Shown here: positions 42,851-50,709 of the stretch, in pieces
Numbering within the stretch: the stretch's first letter is position 1
Layout: every line of letters begins with the position of its first letter
Origin: Phormidium sp. FACHB-1136
GTDB taxonomy: Bacteria > Cyanobacteriota > Cyanobacteriia > Phormidesmidales > Phormidesmidaceae
Direction: 5' to 3'
Assembly: GCF_014697375.1 (NCBI RefSeq)
Contig: NZ_JACJRS010000039.1
Location: 1-50,709 of the forward strand
DNA length: 50,709 nt
Notes under the pieces: model-generated
Database searches by the model: none
What the model was told of the DNA's origin: nothing
The model's input: the letters and a program-made list of their open reading frames with translations, nothing else
Position numbers and translations under genes: made by a program

Positions 42851-44083
42851 ATGACATCTTCAACGTTCAAGCCCGAAAGCCTGCGGAACTACGCCATCAT
42901 CACAGCGGCCTACTGGGGCTTTACCATCACCGATGGCGCTCTGCGGATGATGGTGTTGCTGCACTTCCATGTGCTGGGCTACACCCCCTTTGAAATTGCC
43001 ATGCTCTTCCTCTTCTATGAGGTGTTTGGCATTGTCACCAACTTCTTTGGCGGCTGGATTGGCTCCCAGGTGGGGCTGCGGCTGACCCTCTACGGCGGCA
43101 TTGCCCTGCAAATCTTCGCCCTACTGATGTTGAGCTTCCTCAACCCCGACTGGGGGGTGCCCGTGCAGGTGGGCTATGTGATGGCGGCCCAGGCATTCTC
43201 TGGGATTGCCAAGGATTTGACCAAAATGAGTTCCAAGAGCGCCATCCGGCTGGTGGTGCCCAAGGAAGCGGCCTCCCGCCTGTTCAAATGGGTGGCGGTG
43301 CTGACGGGGTCTAAAAATGCCCTCAAGGGGGTGGGCTTCTTTGTGGGGGCGGCGCTGCTGGAGTGGGTTGGATTCAGTCCGGCCCTGCTAATCCAGGCGG
43401 CGGTGTTGGTGGTGATTTTTGGCTCCGGCTGGTTCTTGCCTGCGGACATGGGCAAAATTGGCAAAAAGGTGCCCTTCCGCCAGTTGTTTTCCAAAAGTCG
43501 GGAAATCAACATCCTATCTGCGGCTCGGTTCTTCCTGTTTGGATCGCGGGATGTGTGGTTTGTGGTGGCGCTGCCCGTGTTTTTGTATGAGGTGCTGGGC
43601 TGGCGGTTCATGCAGGTGGGTTCCTACATGGCCATCTGGGTGATTGGCTACGGCATCGTGCAATTCCTTGCCCCTCAACTGCTGCGCAAGGATGCCAGCG
43701 GCAAGGTGGTGCCCAAGGCCAAAACCATCCTGTTCTGGACCTCCATCCTCACCGCCATTCCCGCCCTGATTGCCCTCACCCTGATGTCTGGCCTGCGGGG
43801 GGACATCGCCGTCACCGGGGGGCTGGTGGTCTTCGGCATCGTGTTTGCCTTCAATTCCGCCGTCCATTCCTACCTGGTGCTGGCCTACACCGAAGACAAG
43901 GACGTGGCCCTCAATGTCGGCTTCTACTACATGGCCAACTCCGGCGGTCGCCTGCTGGGCACCATCACCTCCGGCCTATTTTTCCAGTGGTTTGGCCTGG
44001 TGGGCTGTCTCTGGGCCTCCAGCGCCTTTGTCCTGGCTGCCGCCTTAATCACCACCCAACTCCCCGATCCTCGCTCCCTTTAG
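42851..44083 (+). CDS. arsJ: ArsJ, major facilitator exporter of arseno-phosphoglycerate
   Basis: A 410-residue MFS permease with about ten to twelve helices. It matches ArsJ from its start ([22 protein letters not shown]) and carries [20 protein letters not shown] and [20 protein letters not shown] as in that family. ArsJ removes 1-arseno-3-phosphoglycerate made by the adjacent GAPDH. The ATG at 42851 is chosen because the open frame upstream (to 42641) only runs through the heptamer repeat and the end of gap. Translation initiation may depend on the repeat, since no other ribosome-binding site is present. Two-gene operon with gap. Confidence 0.93.
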   Translation: MTSSTFKPESLRNYAIITAAYWGFTITDGALRMMVLLHFHVLGYTPFEIAMLFLFYEVFGIVTNFFGGWIGSQVGLRLTLYGGIALQIFALLMLSFLNPDWGVPVQVGYVMAAQAFSGIAKDLTKMSSKSAIRLVVPKEAASRLFKWVAVLTGSKNALKGVGFFVGAALLEWVGFSPALLIQAAVLVVIFGSGWFLPADMGKIGKKVPFRQLFSKSREINILSAARFFLFGSRDVWFVVALPVFLYEVLGWRFMQVGSYMAIWVIGYGIVQFLAPQLLRKDASGKVVPKAKTILFWTSILTAIPALIALTLMSGLRGDIAVTGGLVVFGIVFAFNSAVHSYLVLAYTEDKDVALNVGFYYMANSGGRLLGTITSGLFFQWFGLVGCLWASSAFVLAAALITTQLPDPRSL

Positions 44084-44112
44084 CAGTCCAGTGCCTAACC
44101 CACTGGACTCTA

Positions 44113-44154
44113 GGTACAAAAACAAGCCCAAACGCTGAATTCAAGCGTCTGGGC
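44113..44154 (-). terminator. Rho-independent terminator of ndhB
   Basis: Read on the minus strand, the stem GCCCAGACGCTTGAATT / AATTCAGCGTTTGGGC (a few mismatches) is followed by TTGTTTTTGT. It lies 30 nt beyond the ndhB stop. The plus-strand side has no T-run, so it may end arsJ transcripts only weakly. Confidence 0.75.
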
Positions 44155-44183
44155 CTGTCGTAGACATTGAGGGTTTAGCCGCT

Positions 44184-45746
44184 TCAGTTCAGGCTATCTC
44201 CTAGGGCCACGGGATTGACCAGGTTGGTCGTCGTGGCGACTGGGGTTTGCAGCATGGGCGTCTGCACCACAGCATTGTTGGCCAGGGTGAACAGGGGGTT
44301 CGACAAAATCCCGGCCAGGGAGGTGGCCACTAGGGCCAGAATCAGGCTAATTTGCATGGGCCGCAGACCGGGCAAATCCCAGCGCACGGTGGGATAGTTT
44401 TTCACCACGTCGGACATTTCCTGGGGTTCCTTCACCACCATCATCTTGATGACGCGGATGTAGTAGTAGATGGAGATCACGCTCGTTACCAAGCCGACCA
44501 GCACGAGGCCGTAGGCTCCGGCTTGCCAGCCTGCCCAGAAGATGTAGATTTTGCCGAAGAACCCAGCCATGGGGGGAATGCCGCCGAGGGACAGCAGACA
44601 AATACTGAGGCCCAACGTCAGCAGGGGGTCTTTTTGGTAGAGGCCGCTGTAGTCGCTGATTTGGTCGCTGCCTGTCCGCAGGGCAAACAGAATCACGCAG
44701 GTGAAACCGCCCAGGTTCATAAACAGGTACACCAGCAGGTAGTAGATCAGGCTGGCATAGCCCGCATCGGTGCCGACGACTAGGGCAATCATCAGGTAGC
44801 CCGCTTGGCCAATGGAGGAGTAGGCCAGGAGGCGCTTCATGCTGGTTTGGGCCAGGGCCACCACGTTGCCCAGCACCATGCTGAGGATGGCCAGGGCGGT
44901 GAAGACAAAGCGCCACTGCTCGGAGACGAGGGGGAAGGCTTCAATCAGCAGGCGGATGGCCAGGGCAAAGCCAGCGGTTTTGGAACCCACAGACAGGAAG
45001 GCCACCACCGGAGTGGGGGAGCCTTCGTACACGTCGGGCGTCCACTGGTGGAAGGGCACAGCGGCGATTTTGAAGGCGATCCCGGCAATCACAAACACCA
45101 GGGCGACAATTAGGCCAATGGGCGCTTCGCCGTTAACGTTGACGATGGTGTTGGCAATTTCCGATAGGCGGGTTTCGCCGCCGGAGAGGCCGTAGAGCAG
45201 GGAGGAGCCGTAGAGGAAAATCGCGGAACTCGCCGCCCCAATCAGCAGGTATTTCAACGCCGCTTCGTTGGAACGGGGGTCGCGCTTCATGTAGCCCGTC
45301 AGCAGGTAGGAGGCGATACTGAGGGTTTCCAGCGAGACAAAAATCATCACCAGTTCGTTCGCGCCGGAGAGGAACATCCCCCCCAGGGTGGCGGTGAGCA
45401 GGATGACCAAAAATTCCGCAAGGGAGGTGCCGGACTGCTCCACGTAGCGGATGGCCATGGGCACCGTGAACACCGCCGAGAGGACGATGATGCCCCGGAA
45501 AATGACGCTCAGGTCATCGGCATTGAAGCCGCCCAGGAAGCCGATGGGATTGGCCGCGCCCCACTGCAAGGTTAGGGCCACAATCGCCCCCAAACCGCCC
45601 ACCATAGCGGCGTAGGGTGTCCAAGCCGAGGAGGAACGCCCCTGAATTAAATCTCCCACCAAAATCACCAGAATGGTGGCAACGATAATGCCCTCTGGCC
45701 AGATGGTGCCAGCATTAAGCTGGGCCGCAAGGCTAGCAAAATCCAT
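44184..45746 (-). CDS. ndhB: NAD(P)H-quinone oxidoreductase subunit 2 (NDH-1)
   Basis: NdhB is a membrane proton-pumping subunit of the NDH-1 complex, used in respiration, cyclic electron flow and CO2 uptake in cyanobacteria. The 520-residue length is normal. It has about 14 helices, with the antiporter-like core [20 protein letters not shown] (conserved Lys and the HxWxPDxYxG motif) and [14 protein letters not shown]. The N-terminal [19 protein letters not shown] is typical. Single gene with its own terminator at 44113; divergent from topA. Confidence 0.97.
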   Translation of the reverse strand: MDFASLAAQLNAGTIWPEGIIVATILVILVGDLIQGRSSSAWTPYAAMVGGLGAIVALTLQWGAANPIGFLGGFNADDLSVIFRGIIVLSAVFTVPMAIRYVEQSGTSLAEFLVILLTATLGGMFLSGANELVMIFVSLETLSIASYLLTGYMKRDPRSNEAALKYLLIGAASSAIFLYGSSLLYGLSGGETRLSEIANTIVNVNGEAPIGLIVALVFVIAGIAFKIAAVPFHQWTPDVYEGSPTPVVAFLSVGSKTAGFALAIRLLIEAFPLVSEQWRFVFTALAILSMVLGNVVALAQTSMKRLLAYSSIGQAGYLMIALVVGTDAGYASLIYYLLVYLFMNLGGFTCVILFALRTGSDQISDYSGLYQKDPLLTLGLSICLLSLGGIPPMAGFFGKIYIFWAGWQAGAYGLVLVGLVTSVISIYYYIRVIKMMVVKEPQEMSDVVKNYPTVRWDLPGLRPMQISLILALVATSLAGILSNPLFTLANNAVVQTPMLQTPVATTTNLVNPVALGDSLN

Positions 45747-46096
45747 GGGCGCTTCCCCTTGTCGATGACACGTTTACAAACCTACACCTGGCATATTATC
45801 GCGATCCCGCCCCTCTGGGCAGATACCGAGGGATTTTGCCCACCCTAGACGGTATCCCCCTCTGTGATCTATTCATTTATAGGTATGGTGAACGTAGACC
45901 TGCTCCATCAATCATTAAGTTTTTTAGGGATTTGCCACCAAGTTCCCTGAACCTGTGCATTAAAGTGATTAACACCTGGGTCTCGCTCCCCAGCCCTATC
46001 CCTAGCCGGATCTCAATCGGGGGAACGGTCGGGTACACTTTCTTTCTGGCTCTGTCTACCGCCCGCCGCATCGCTATTAACCGCGCCATCAGCCCT
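45747..46096. other. Divergent promoter region between ndhB and topA
   Basis: 350 nt with no gene. The topA frame is open back to 45836 but this extension has no topoisomerase character and lacks conservation signals. A TTTACA (45773-45778) and TATTAT (45794-45799) pair, with a short 15-nt spacer, might be a plus-strand promoter. Nothing stronger is visible. Confidence 0.4.
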
Positions 46097-48898
46097 ATGT
46101 CAACCCTTGTTATTGTCGAGTCTCCTACCAAGGCCAAAACTATTCGCAACTACCTGCCACGGGGCTATCGGGTGGAGGCTTCCATGGGCCATGTGCGCGA
46201 TTTGCCCCGCTCGGCCAGCGAAATTCCGCCGGAGGTGAAGGGGGAAAAGTGGGCGCAGTTGGGGGTGAACCCCGACGATAACTTTGCGCCGCTGTACATC
46301 GTCCCCAGCGACAAAAAGAAGGTGGTCAAAACCCTCAAGGACGCCCTCAAGGACGCGGACGAACTGGTACTAGCCACGGACGAAGACCGCGAGGGGGAAA
46401 GCATTAGCTGGCACTTGCTCCAGGTACTCAAGCCCAAGGTGCCCACCAAGCGCATGGTGTTCCACGAAATTACCCAGGAGGCGATTCAATCTGCCCTGGA
46501 AAACTGCCGCACCATTGACGATCAGCTTGTCCATGCCCAGGAAACCCGCCGCATTTTAGATCGCCTGGTGGGCTACACCCTATCGCCCCTGCTGTGGAAG
46601 AAAATCGCTGGAGGGCTGTCCGCCGGACGGGTGCAATCCGTGGCGGTGAAGGTGGTGGTGAACCGCGAACAGCAGCGCCGCGCCTTCCGAAAAGGCTCCT
46701 ACTGGGATTTGAAGGCCAGCCTGTTGAAGGACAAAAACGCCTTTGAAGCCAAGCTCTATTCCCTGGCGGGGACGCGCCTTGCCAACGGCAGCGACTTTGA
46801 TGAATCCACCGGGCAGATTATCGCGGGTCGGGAAGTTGTCCTCCTCGATGAAGCCCAGGCCCGTGATCTGCAAGCCCGTCTGCTGGAAGGCGTGTGGACG
46901 GTCAGCAACCTAGAGGAACGGCCCAACACCCGTAAGCCCTCGCCCCCCTTCACTACCTCCACCCTGCAACAGGAGGCCAACCGCAAGCTGCGCCTCTCCG
47001 CCCGCGACACCATGCGCGTGGCCCAAAACCTCTATGAGCAGGGCTACATCACCTACATGCGTACCGACTCGGTGCATCTGTCTCAGCAGGCCATCGAAGC
47101 GGCCCGTTCCTGCGTGGAAACCAAGTACGGCCAGGAATACCTCAGCCCCAAACCCCGCCAGTACGCCACCAAATCCAAGGGTGCCCAGGAGGCCCACGAA
47201 GCCATTCGCCCCGCTGGCAGCACCTTTAGAACTCCGGCAGAAACGGGGTTGTCGGGACGGGAACTGTCCCTCTACGACCTAATCTGGAAGCGCACCGTCG
47301 CCAGCCAGATGGCCGAAGCCCGCCAAACCAACATCACCGCCTCCATCGAGGTGGAAGACGCCATCTTCCGGGCCACGGGCAAGCGCATTGATTTTCCTGG
47401 CTTCTTCCGCGCCTACGTAGAAGGATCCGATGATCCCGATGCGGCGATTGAAGGCCAAGAGGTGCTGCTGCCCAACCTCAGGACTGGGGATGCCCTCAAC
47501 TGCTCCGATCTAGAAGCCATCGGCCACGAAACCCAGCCCCCCGCCCGCTACACCGAAGCCACCCTAGTCAAAGTGCTAGAAAGCGAGGGCATTGGTCGGC
47601 CCAGTACCTACGCCACCGTCATCGGCACCATCATCGACCGGGGCTATGTGCGCCTGGTGAACAACAGCCTCATCCCCACCTTCACCGCCTTTGCCGTCAC
47701 CGCTTTGCTAGAGCAAAACTTCCCCGACCTGGTGGATGTTCACTTCACGGCCCGCATGGAGCAAACCCTCGACGACATCTCCACCGGAGAAGTGGACTGG
47801 CTGCCCTATTTAAAGGAATTCTACGCCGGAGATAAGGGCCTAGAAACCCAAGTCCACACCCGCGAAGCCCAGATCGACGCCACCGAAGCCCGCACCGTCG
47901 TCCTCAACGACCTGGAGGCCAAGGTACGCATCGGTCGCTACGGCCCCTACATCGAAATTGGTGATGGCGAAGAATCGGTGCGGGCCTCTATCCCCGCCGA
48001 TGTGCCCCCCGCCGACCTGGACGAGGAGCAGATCGAGCGCATCATCAAACAAAAGGTGGAAGGCCCGGACAAAGTCGGCCTCCATCCCGACACCGGAGAG
48101 CCGATCTTCCTTCGCATCGGCCCCTACGGCCCCTACGTGCAGCTCGGCGAGGCCACCGACGACAACCCCAAACCCAAACGCGCCTCTCTGCCCAAGGGCA
48201 TGAAGGCCGAAGACATCACCCTGGAATCGGCGGTGGGTCTATTGCGGTTGCCGCGCCTGCTGGGCGAACACCCCGAAACGGGCAAGCCCGTCAAAGCCAG
48301 CCAAGGCCGCTTTGGCCCCTACGTCATCCACGACCAGGGCAAGGACGGCAAAGACTATCGCTCCATCAAGGGCGATGACGACGTGCTGACCATCTCCCTA
48401 GAACGGGCGCTGGAACTGCTGGCCCAACCCAAAACCGGACGCGGACGGGGCAAAGCCACCCCCCTTAAGGAGCTGGGCAACCACCCCGACGATGGCGAAA
48501 TGATTGCCGTCTTCAACGGCCCCTACGGCCACTATGTGAAGCACGGCAAGGTGAATGCCTCCGTCCCCGAAGGCGTGGAGCTAGAGAGCATCACCGTGGA
48601 GCAAGCCCTGGAATGGATCGCCGCTAAGGCTACCACCAAGGGCGGCAAGGCCAAGAAAGGCAGTACGGCTAAATCTGGTACCCGCAAGCCCAGCACGACG
48701 AAATCAGGCACCACAAAAAAGAGCACCAAGACCGGGACGACCGCTAAAACCACCAAAGCGGCAGCGGCGAGTAAGGCTTCGGGCACGAAGAGCACCACCA
48801 AGGCAGCAAACACCAAAACCTCAACGACGAAAAAATCCACCACCCGCAAATCAACTTCGGCCAAGGCCAAGGACGACGCAGCGGAATCCAATGATTAG
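46097..48898 (+). CDS. topA: DNA topoisomerase I
   Basis: TopA relaxes negative supercoils through a 5' phosphotyrosine link. The 933-residue protein starts at ATG 46097 with [16 protein letters not shown], the TOPRIM start with catalytic Glu; the DxDxE triad is in ATDEDREGE. Active-site Tyr320 lies in [10 protein letters not shown], and the [14 protein letters not shown] block is present. Instead of Cys4 zinc fingers the C-terminus has at least four topoisomerase C-terminal repeats ([45 protein letters not shown]). A ~90-residue Lys/Ser/Thr tail follows ([17 protein letters not shown]), histone-H1-like, probably for DNA binding. Repeats plus basic tail are typical of cyanobacterial and actinobacterial enzymes. 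Confidence 0.97.
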   Translation: MSTLVIVESPTKAKTIRNYLPRGYRVEASMGHVRDLPRSASEIPPEVKGEKWAQLGVNPDDNFAPLYIVPSDKKKVVKTLKDALKDADELVLATDEDREGESISWHLLQVLKPKVPTKRMVFHEITQEAIQSALENCRTIDDQLVHAQETRRILDRLVGYTLSPLLWKKIAGGLSAGRVQSVAVKVVVNREQQRRAFRKGSYWDLKASLLKDKNAFEAKLYSLAGTRLANGSDFDESTGQIIAGREVVLLDEAQARDLQARLLEGVWTVSNLEERPNTRKPSPPFTTSTLQQEANRKLRLSARDTMRVAQNLYEQGYITYMRTDSVHLSQQAIEAARSCVETKYGQEYLSPKPRQYATKSKGAQEAHEAIRPAGSTFRTPAETGLSGRELSLYDLIWKRTVASQMAEARQTNITASIEVEDAIFRATGKRIDFPGFFRAYVEGSDDPDAAIEGQEVLLPNLRTGDALNCSDLEAIGHETQPPARYTEATLVKVLESEGIGRPSTYATVIGTIIDRGYVRLVNNSLIPTFTAFAVTALLEQNFPDLVDVHFTARMEQTLDDISTGEVDWLPYLKEFYAGDKGLETQVHTREAQIDATEARTVVLNDLEAKVRIGRYGPYIEIGDGEESVRASIPADVPPADLDEEQIERIIKQKVEGPDKVGLHPDTGEPIFLRIGPYGPYVQLGEATDDNPKPKRASLPKGMKAEDITLESAVGLLRLPRLLGEHPETGKPVKASQGRFGPYVIHDQGKDGKDYRSIKGDDDVLTISLERALELLAQPKTGRGRGKATPLKELGNHPDDGEMIAVFNGPYGHYVKHGKVNASVPEGVELESITVEQALEWIAAKATTKGGKAKKGSTAKSGTRKPSTTKSGTTKKSTKTGTTAKTTKAAAASKASGTKSTTKAANTKTSTTKKSTTRKSTSAKAKDDAAESND

Positions 48899-49013
48899 GG
48901 CGTTTATGGACACTAGACCTTATCGGTAATAAGTCGCTCTGCATGTAAATGCACACAGTAACTATAGGAACGTTCGATTTCAGGCAAAGAATTGACTGCT
49001 TTTTTTAATTCCG

Positions 49014-49193
49014 ATTAAGTCTACTATCGTTGAACAACTTGATACCAAGCTAGGTCAATGGGAGCCTGAGATCGCCGAGCAGGTGCGTCGATTAATTCTG
49101 GAAATCATTCAACTGGCGGATCAAGGTATTCCAGCAGAATTGATGCGATCTCGCCCTGTAGAACAAGAGGTGCTGAGTTTGCTGGATGAGTGA
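49014..49193 (+). pseudogene. Small conserved-looking gene without a normal start codon
   Basis: An open frame encodes about 59 residues, IKSTIVEQLDTKLGQWEPEI and on through AEQVRRLILEIIQLAD to VEQEVLSLLDE with TGA at 49191. It resembles short cyanobacterial proteins of unknown function that begin M-(S/T)-TIVEQLD. The codon where Met is expected is ATT (49014), and no ATG, GTG or TTG lies between the in-frame stop at 48993 and the conserved block. Either it starts at ATT, a rare start codon, or it is dead. The surrounding DNA (48899-49013 and 49194-49215) holds nothing else. Confidence 0.55.
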
Positions 49194-49269
49194 GAAGTCA
49201 AGCGTAGGGGAGACTGATCAGAATTTTGTGTAAGCGGTCTAGAATCCCGATAATCTAGGAGACCGCATC

Positions 49270-50526
49270 ATGGTATGCAAGAAGAAAGAACCGAGTACGC
49301 AAGAAGAAAGAACCGAACCGCCTCGACGATAGGCTGGACGACCTGTTGGCTGATTGCCAGGGGCCAGAGGACATCCTGGGCGAGTCCGGCCTGCTCAAAC
49401 AGATCAGCGTGCGACTGGTGGAGCGAGCGCTCGCGGGAGAACTGAGTCACAACCTGGGGCAGGATGAGACGGGCTCTGAGGCCGACTCAGAGCGTCGCAA
49501 TAGCCGCAACGGCTACTCGAAAAAGACGGTGCAATCCACCCAGGGGGATTTAGACCTGTCCATCCCGCGTGACCGGAACGGCGACTTCGGGCCGATCCTG
49601 GTGCCGAAGCATCAGCGCCGTCTTGCCGGGGCTCGACGAGAAGATTCTGGCGCTCTATGCCCGTGGCAACAGCACCCGAGACATCAGTGCTCAACTGGAA
49701 GAACCCTATGGGGTCAATGTCTCGTCCTCGCTGATTAGTGAGGTCACCGATGCGGTGAGCGAGGAGGTCAAAGCTTGGCCGTGTCGGCCCCTCGATGAGG
49801 TGTACCCCATCCTCTATCTCGATGCCCTCTACGTCAAACGGGCGGTCTACGTCGTCCTGGGGGTGACGGTGGAGGGCAACAAAACCCTGCTGGGTCTGTG
49901 GATTGGCGAGGCGGAAGCGGTAGCTTGCTTCCCGAAGGGTGGGGGCCAAGTTCTGGCTCAAGGTGCTCACCGACCTCAAAAACCGGGGTGTGAAGGATAT
50001 CCTAGCCGCCTGCGTGGATGGACTCACGGGATTTCCCCAGGCCATTGAGGCCGTCTATCCCGACACCCAGGTGCCGTTGTGCATCGTCCATCTGATTCGC
50101 AACTGCTTGCGCTATGTTCCCTGGAAAGACCGCAAGGCCGTCGTCGCTGACCTCAAGCCCATCGACCAAGCCGCCACATTGGCGGAGGCGGAAGTCGCCC
50201 TAGAAACCTTCGCCGCCCAGTGGGATGAGCATTACCCCGCGATTAGCCAGATTTGGCTGTGCCACTGGGAGAACATCATCCTGATCTTTGATTACCCCAT
50301 GGATATCCGTAAAGCCATCTACACCACCCATGCCATTGAATCCCTGAATCGCTCTCTGCGTAAGGTTATCAAGACCAAAGCCGTCTTCCCTGATGAAGAG
50401 TCCGTGTTCAAACTGATGTATCTCGCCATGAACCATATTGCCAAACGATGGACAAGGCCCATCAAAAACTGGAGAGCCGCCCTGTCACATTTTGCTATCC
50501 TATTTCCAGAACGTTTCAAGCCCTGA
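49270..50526 (+). pseudogene. IS256-family transposase, three frame-disrupting lesions
   Basis: The transposase would start at ATG 49270 (MVCKKKEP) and end at TGA 50526. Three changes move the frame: a 22-bp tandem duplication (GCAAGAAGAAAGAACCGA at 49277 and again at 49299); a +1 shift near 49618, between KHQRRL and LPGLDEKI; and a ~22-bp insertion at 49920-49941. Each shifts by +1 so the last segment returns to the first frame; subtracting 45 nt restores an ORF of about 403 codons, normal for IS256. DDE residues are identifiable in YLDALY, ACVDGL and HAIESLNRS. Not functional as it stands. Confidence 0.92.
49920..49941. repeat. 22-bp palindromic micro-repeat inserted in the IS256 transposase
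   Basis: GTAGCTTGCTTCCCGAAGGG plus TG interrupts the transposase between GEAEA and GAKFWLKVL, causing a frameshift. A 24-bp relative is inserted in the neighbouring transposase at 50602-50625 (on the minus strand). CTTCCCGAAG/CTTCCCGCAGG forms the palindromic core. Confidence 0.75.
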
Positions 50527-50538
50527 ACCGTCACAGGC

Positions 50539-50709
50539 TTACACAAAAATCTGAACACCCTCAGATTCCAGCCATGAGAACTGGTCATCGAGAAAGACCT
50601 CTACCCTGCGGGAAGCTAAAGCTACGATATCAAAGCGCAAACTATATTCCTCGAAGGTGTGCAAGGCGGTGGGTTCATCACTGACGATGGCCCAAAACTC
50701 ACCGTTGAC
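50539..50709 (-). pseudogene. Transposase fragment (IS4-like type), truncated by the IS256 element and by the window edge
   Basis: Minus-strand frame open from the window edge to a TAA inside the IS256 right end (50539-50541). It encodes VNGEFWAIVSDEPTALHTFE, then EYSLRFDI and FLDDQFSWLESEG. The WxIVSDEP...F.EYgLRFDIEEnFLDD pattern is common in cyanobacterial IS4/IS701-like transposases (recalled). Eight extra residues (VALASRRV) split LRFDI from EVFLDD and correspond exactly to an in-frame 24-bp micro-repeat. The C-terminus was cut off where the IS256 element begins. Confidence 0.7.
50602..50625. repeat. 24-bp micro-repeat inserted in the second transposase
   Basis: On the minus strand it reads GTAGCTTTAGCTTCCCGCAG then GGTA; it adds eight codons in frame. 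It is related to the 22-bp insertion at 49920-49941 in the adjacent IS256 gene. Confidence 0.72.

Larger units (their letters stand above)
49216..50556 (+). mobile_element. IS256-family insertion sequence, inactivated
   Basis: A 1341-bp element. The left terminus GATCAGAATTTTGTGTAAGC (49216-49235) matches the reverse complement of the right terminus (50537-50556) at 18 of 20 positions. It encodes an IS256-type transposase broken by three lesions. The flanks show no clear 8-9 bp target duplication, so one side may have been rearranged after insertion. The right end abuts another transposase fragment. Confidence 0.9.

Noticed and set aside
42571-42870. Repetitive frames (LPFAFCL and KGKRQKA repeats) across the heptamer array
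   Set aside because: They arise because a 7-bp repeat stays open in all three frames as a 21-bp cycle; no start or function is plausible.
45836-46096. 87-residue upstream extension of topA
   Set aside because: The TOPRIM domain starts exactly at ATG 46097; the extension has no family match and covers the promoter region.
49200-50570. Target-site duplication of the IS256 element
   Set aside because: The 8-9 bp on each side of the inverted repeats do not match, so none is reported.

Overview
The window reads as the chromosome of a cyanobacterium, most likely a filamentous Leptolyngbyaceae-like lineage (the family placement is inference). Diagnostic genes are psbI (photosystem II), ndhB (NDH-1), a fused panC-cmk gene, clpS with the cyanobacterial C-terminus, a DUF3769/LptD-type outer-membrane protein, DUF1997 and DUF2103 genes, and heptanucleotide and palindromic repeats typical of cyanobacteria. 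No rRNA, tRNA or CRISPR array was seen.

Layout. 1-5 kb: the end of an unknown gene, a small inverted-repeat element, a two-gene heterodimeric ABC exporter with one degenerate ATP site, and a DUF1997 gene. 5-16 kb: mostly housekeeping genes: purM, an RlpA-like protein, panC-cmk, aroE, a secreted protein, the GTPase gene rbgA/ylqF, a trm1-DUF2103 pair, clpS, and a DMT transporter with a long coiled-coil N-terminus. 16.6-25.6 kb: a GH38 alpha-mannosidase peppered with in-frame repeats, a divergent unknown gene, psbI with promoter and terminator, an LptD-like protein, a PPP-type phosphatase and a small FtsB-like membrane protein.

25.7-37.6 kb is a long minus-strand run. It starts (in transcription order) with six tightly packed genes at 37546-30198: an AlgE-like outer-membrane barrel, two small secreted proteins, a phosphoribulokinase-like P-loop kinase, a polytopic membrane protein and a 979-residue membrane alpha/beta-hydrolase. 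Spacing of -14 to +32 nt indicates one transcription unit, and this is the best candidate here for an undescribed envelope system. It is followed by a coiled-coil protein, an AI-2E family permease, and an unusual alpha/beta hydrolase fused to a periplasmic solute-binding domain.

37.7-41.4 kb: two SDR oxidoreductases (one strikingly like enterobacterial 7-alpha-hydroxysteroid dehydrogenase), a four-helix membrane protein, and a receiver-wHTH-PAS protein whose phospho-acceptor Asp is Glu. 41.5-44.1 kb: an arsenate-resistance operon (GAPDH + ArsJ) headed by two ArsR-type operator repeats on a promoter, without an arsR gene in the window, and with 19 copies of a 7-bp repeat between the two genes. 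44.1-48.9 kb: ndhB with its terminator, and the divergent topA. 48.9-50.7 kb is a mobile-element graveyard: a small gene without a normal start codon, an IS256-family element with three frame-breaking lesions, and a second broken transposase. Both transposases carry a copy of the same 22-24 bp palindromic micro-repeat.
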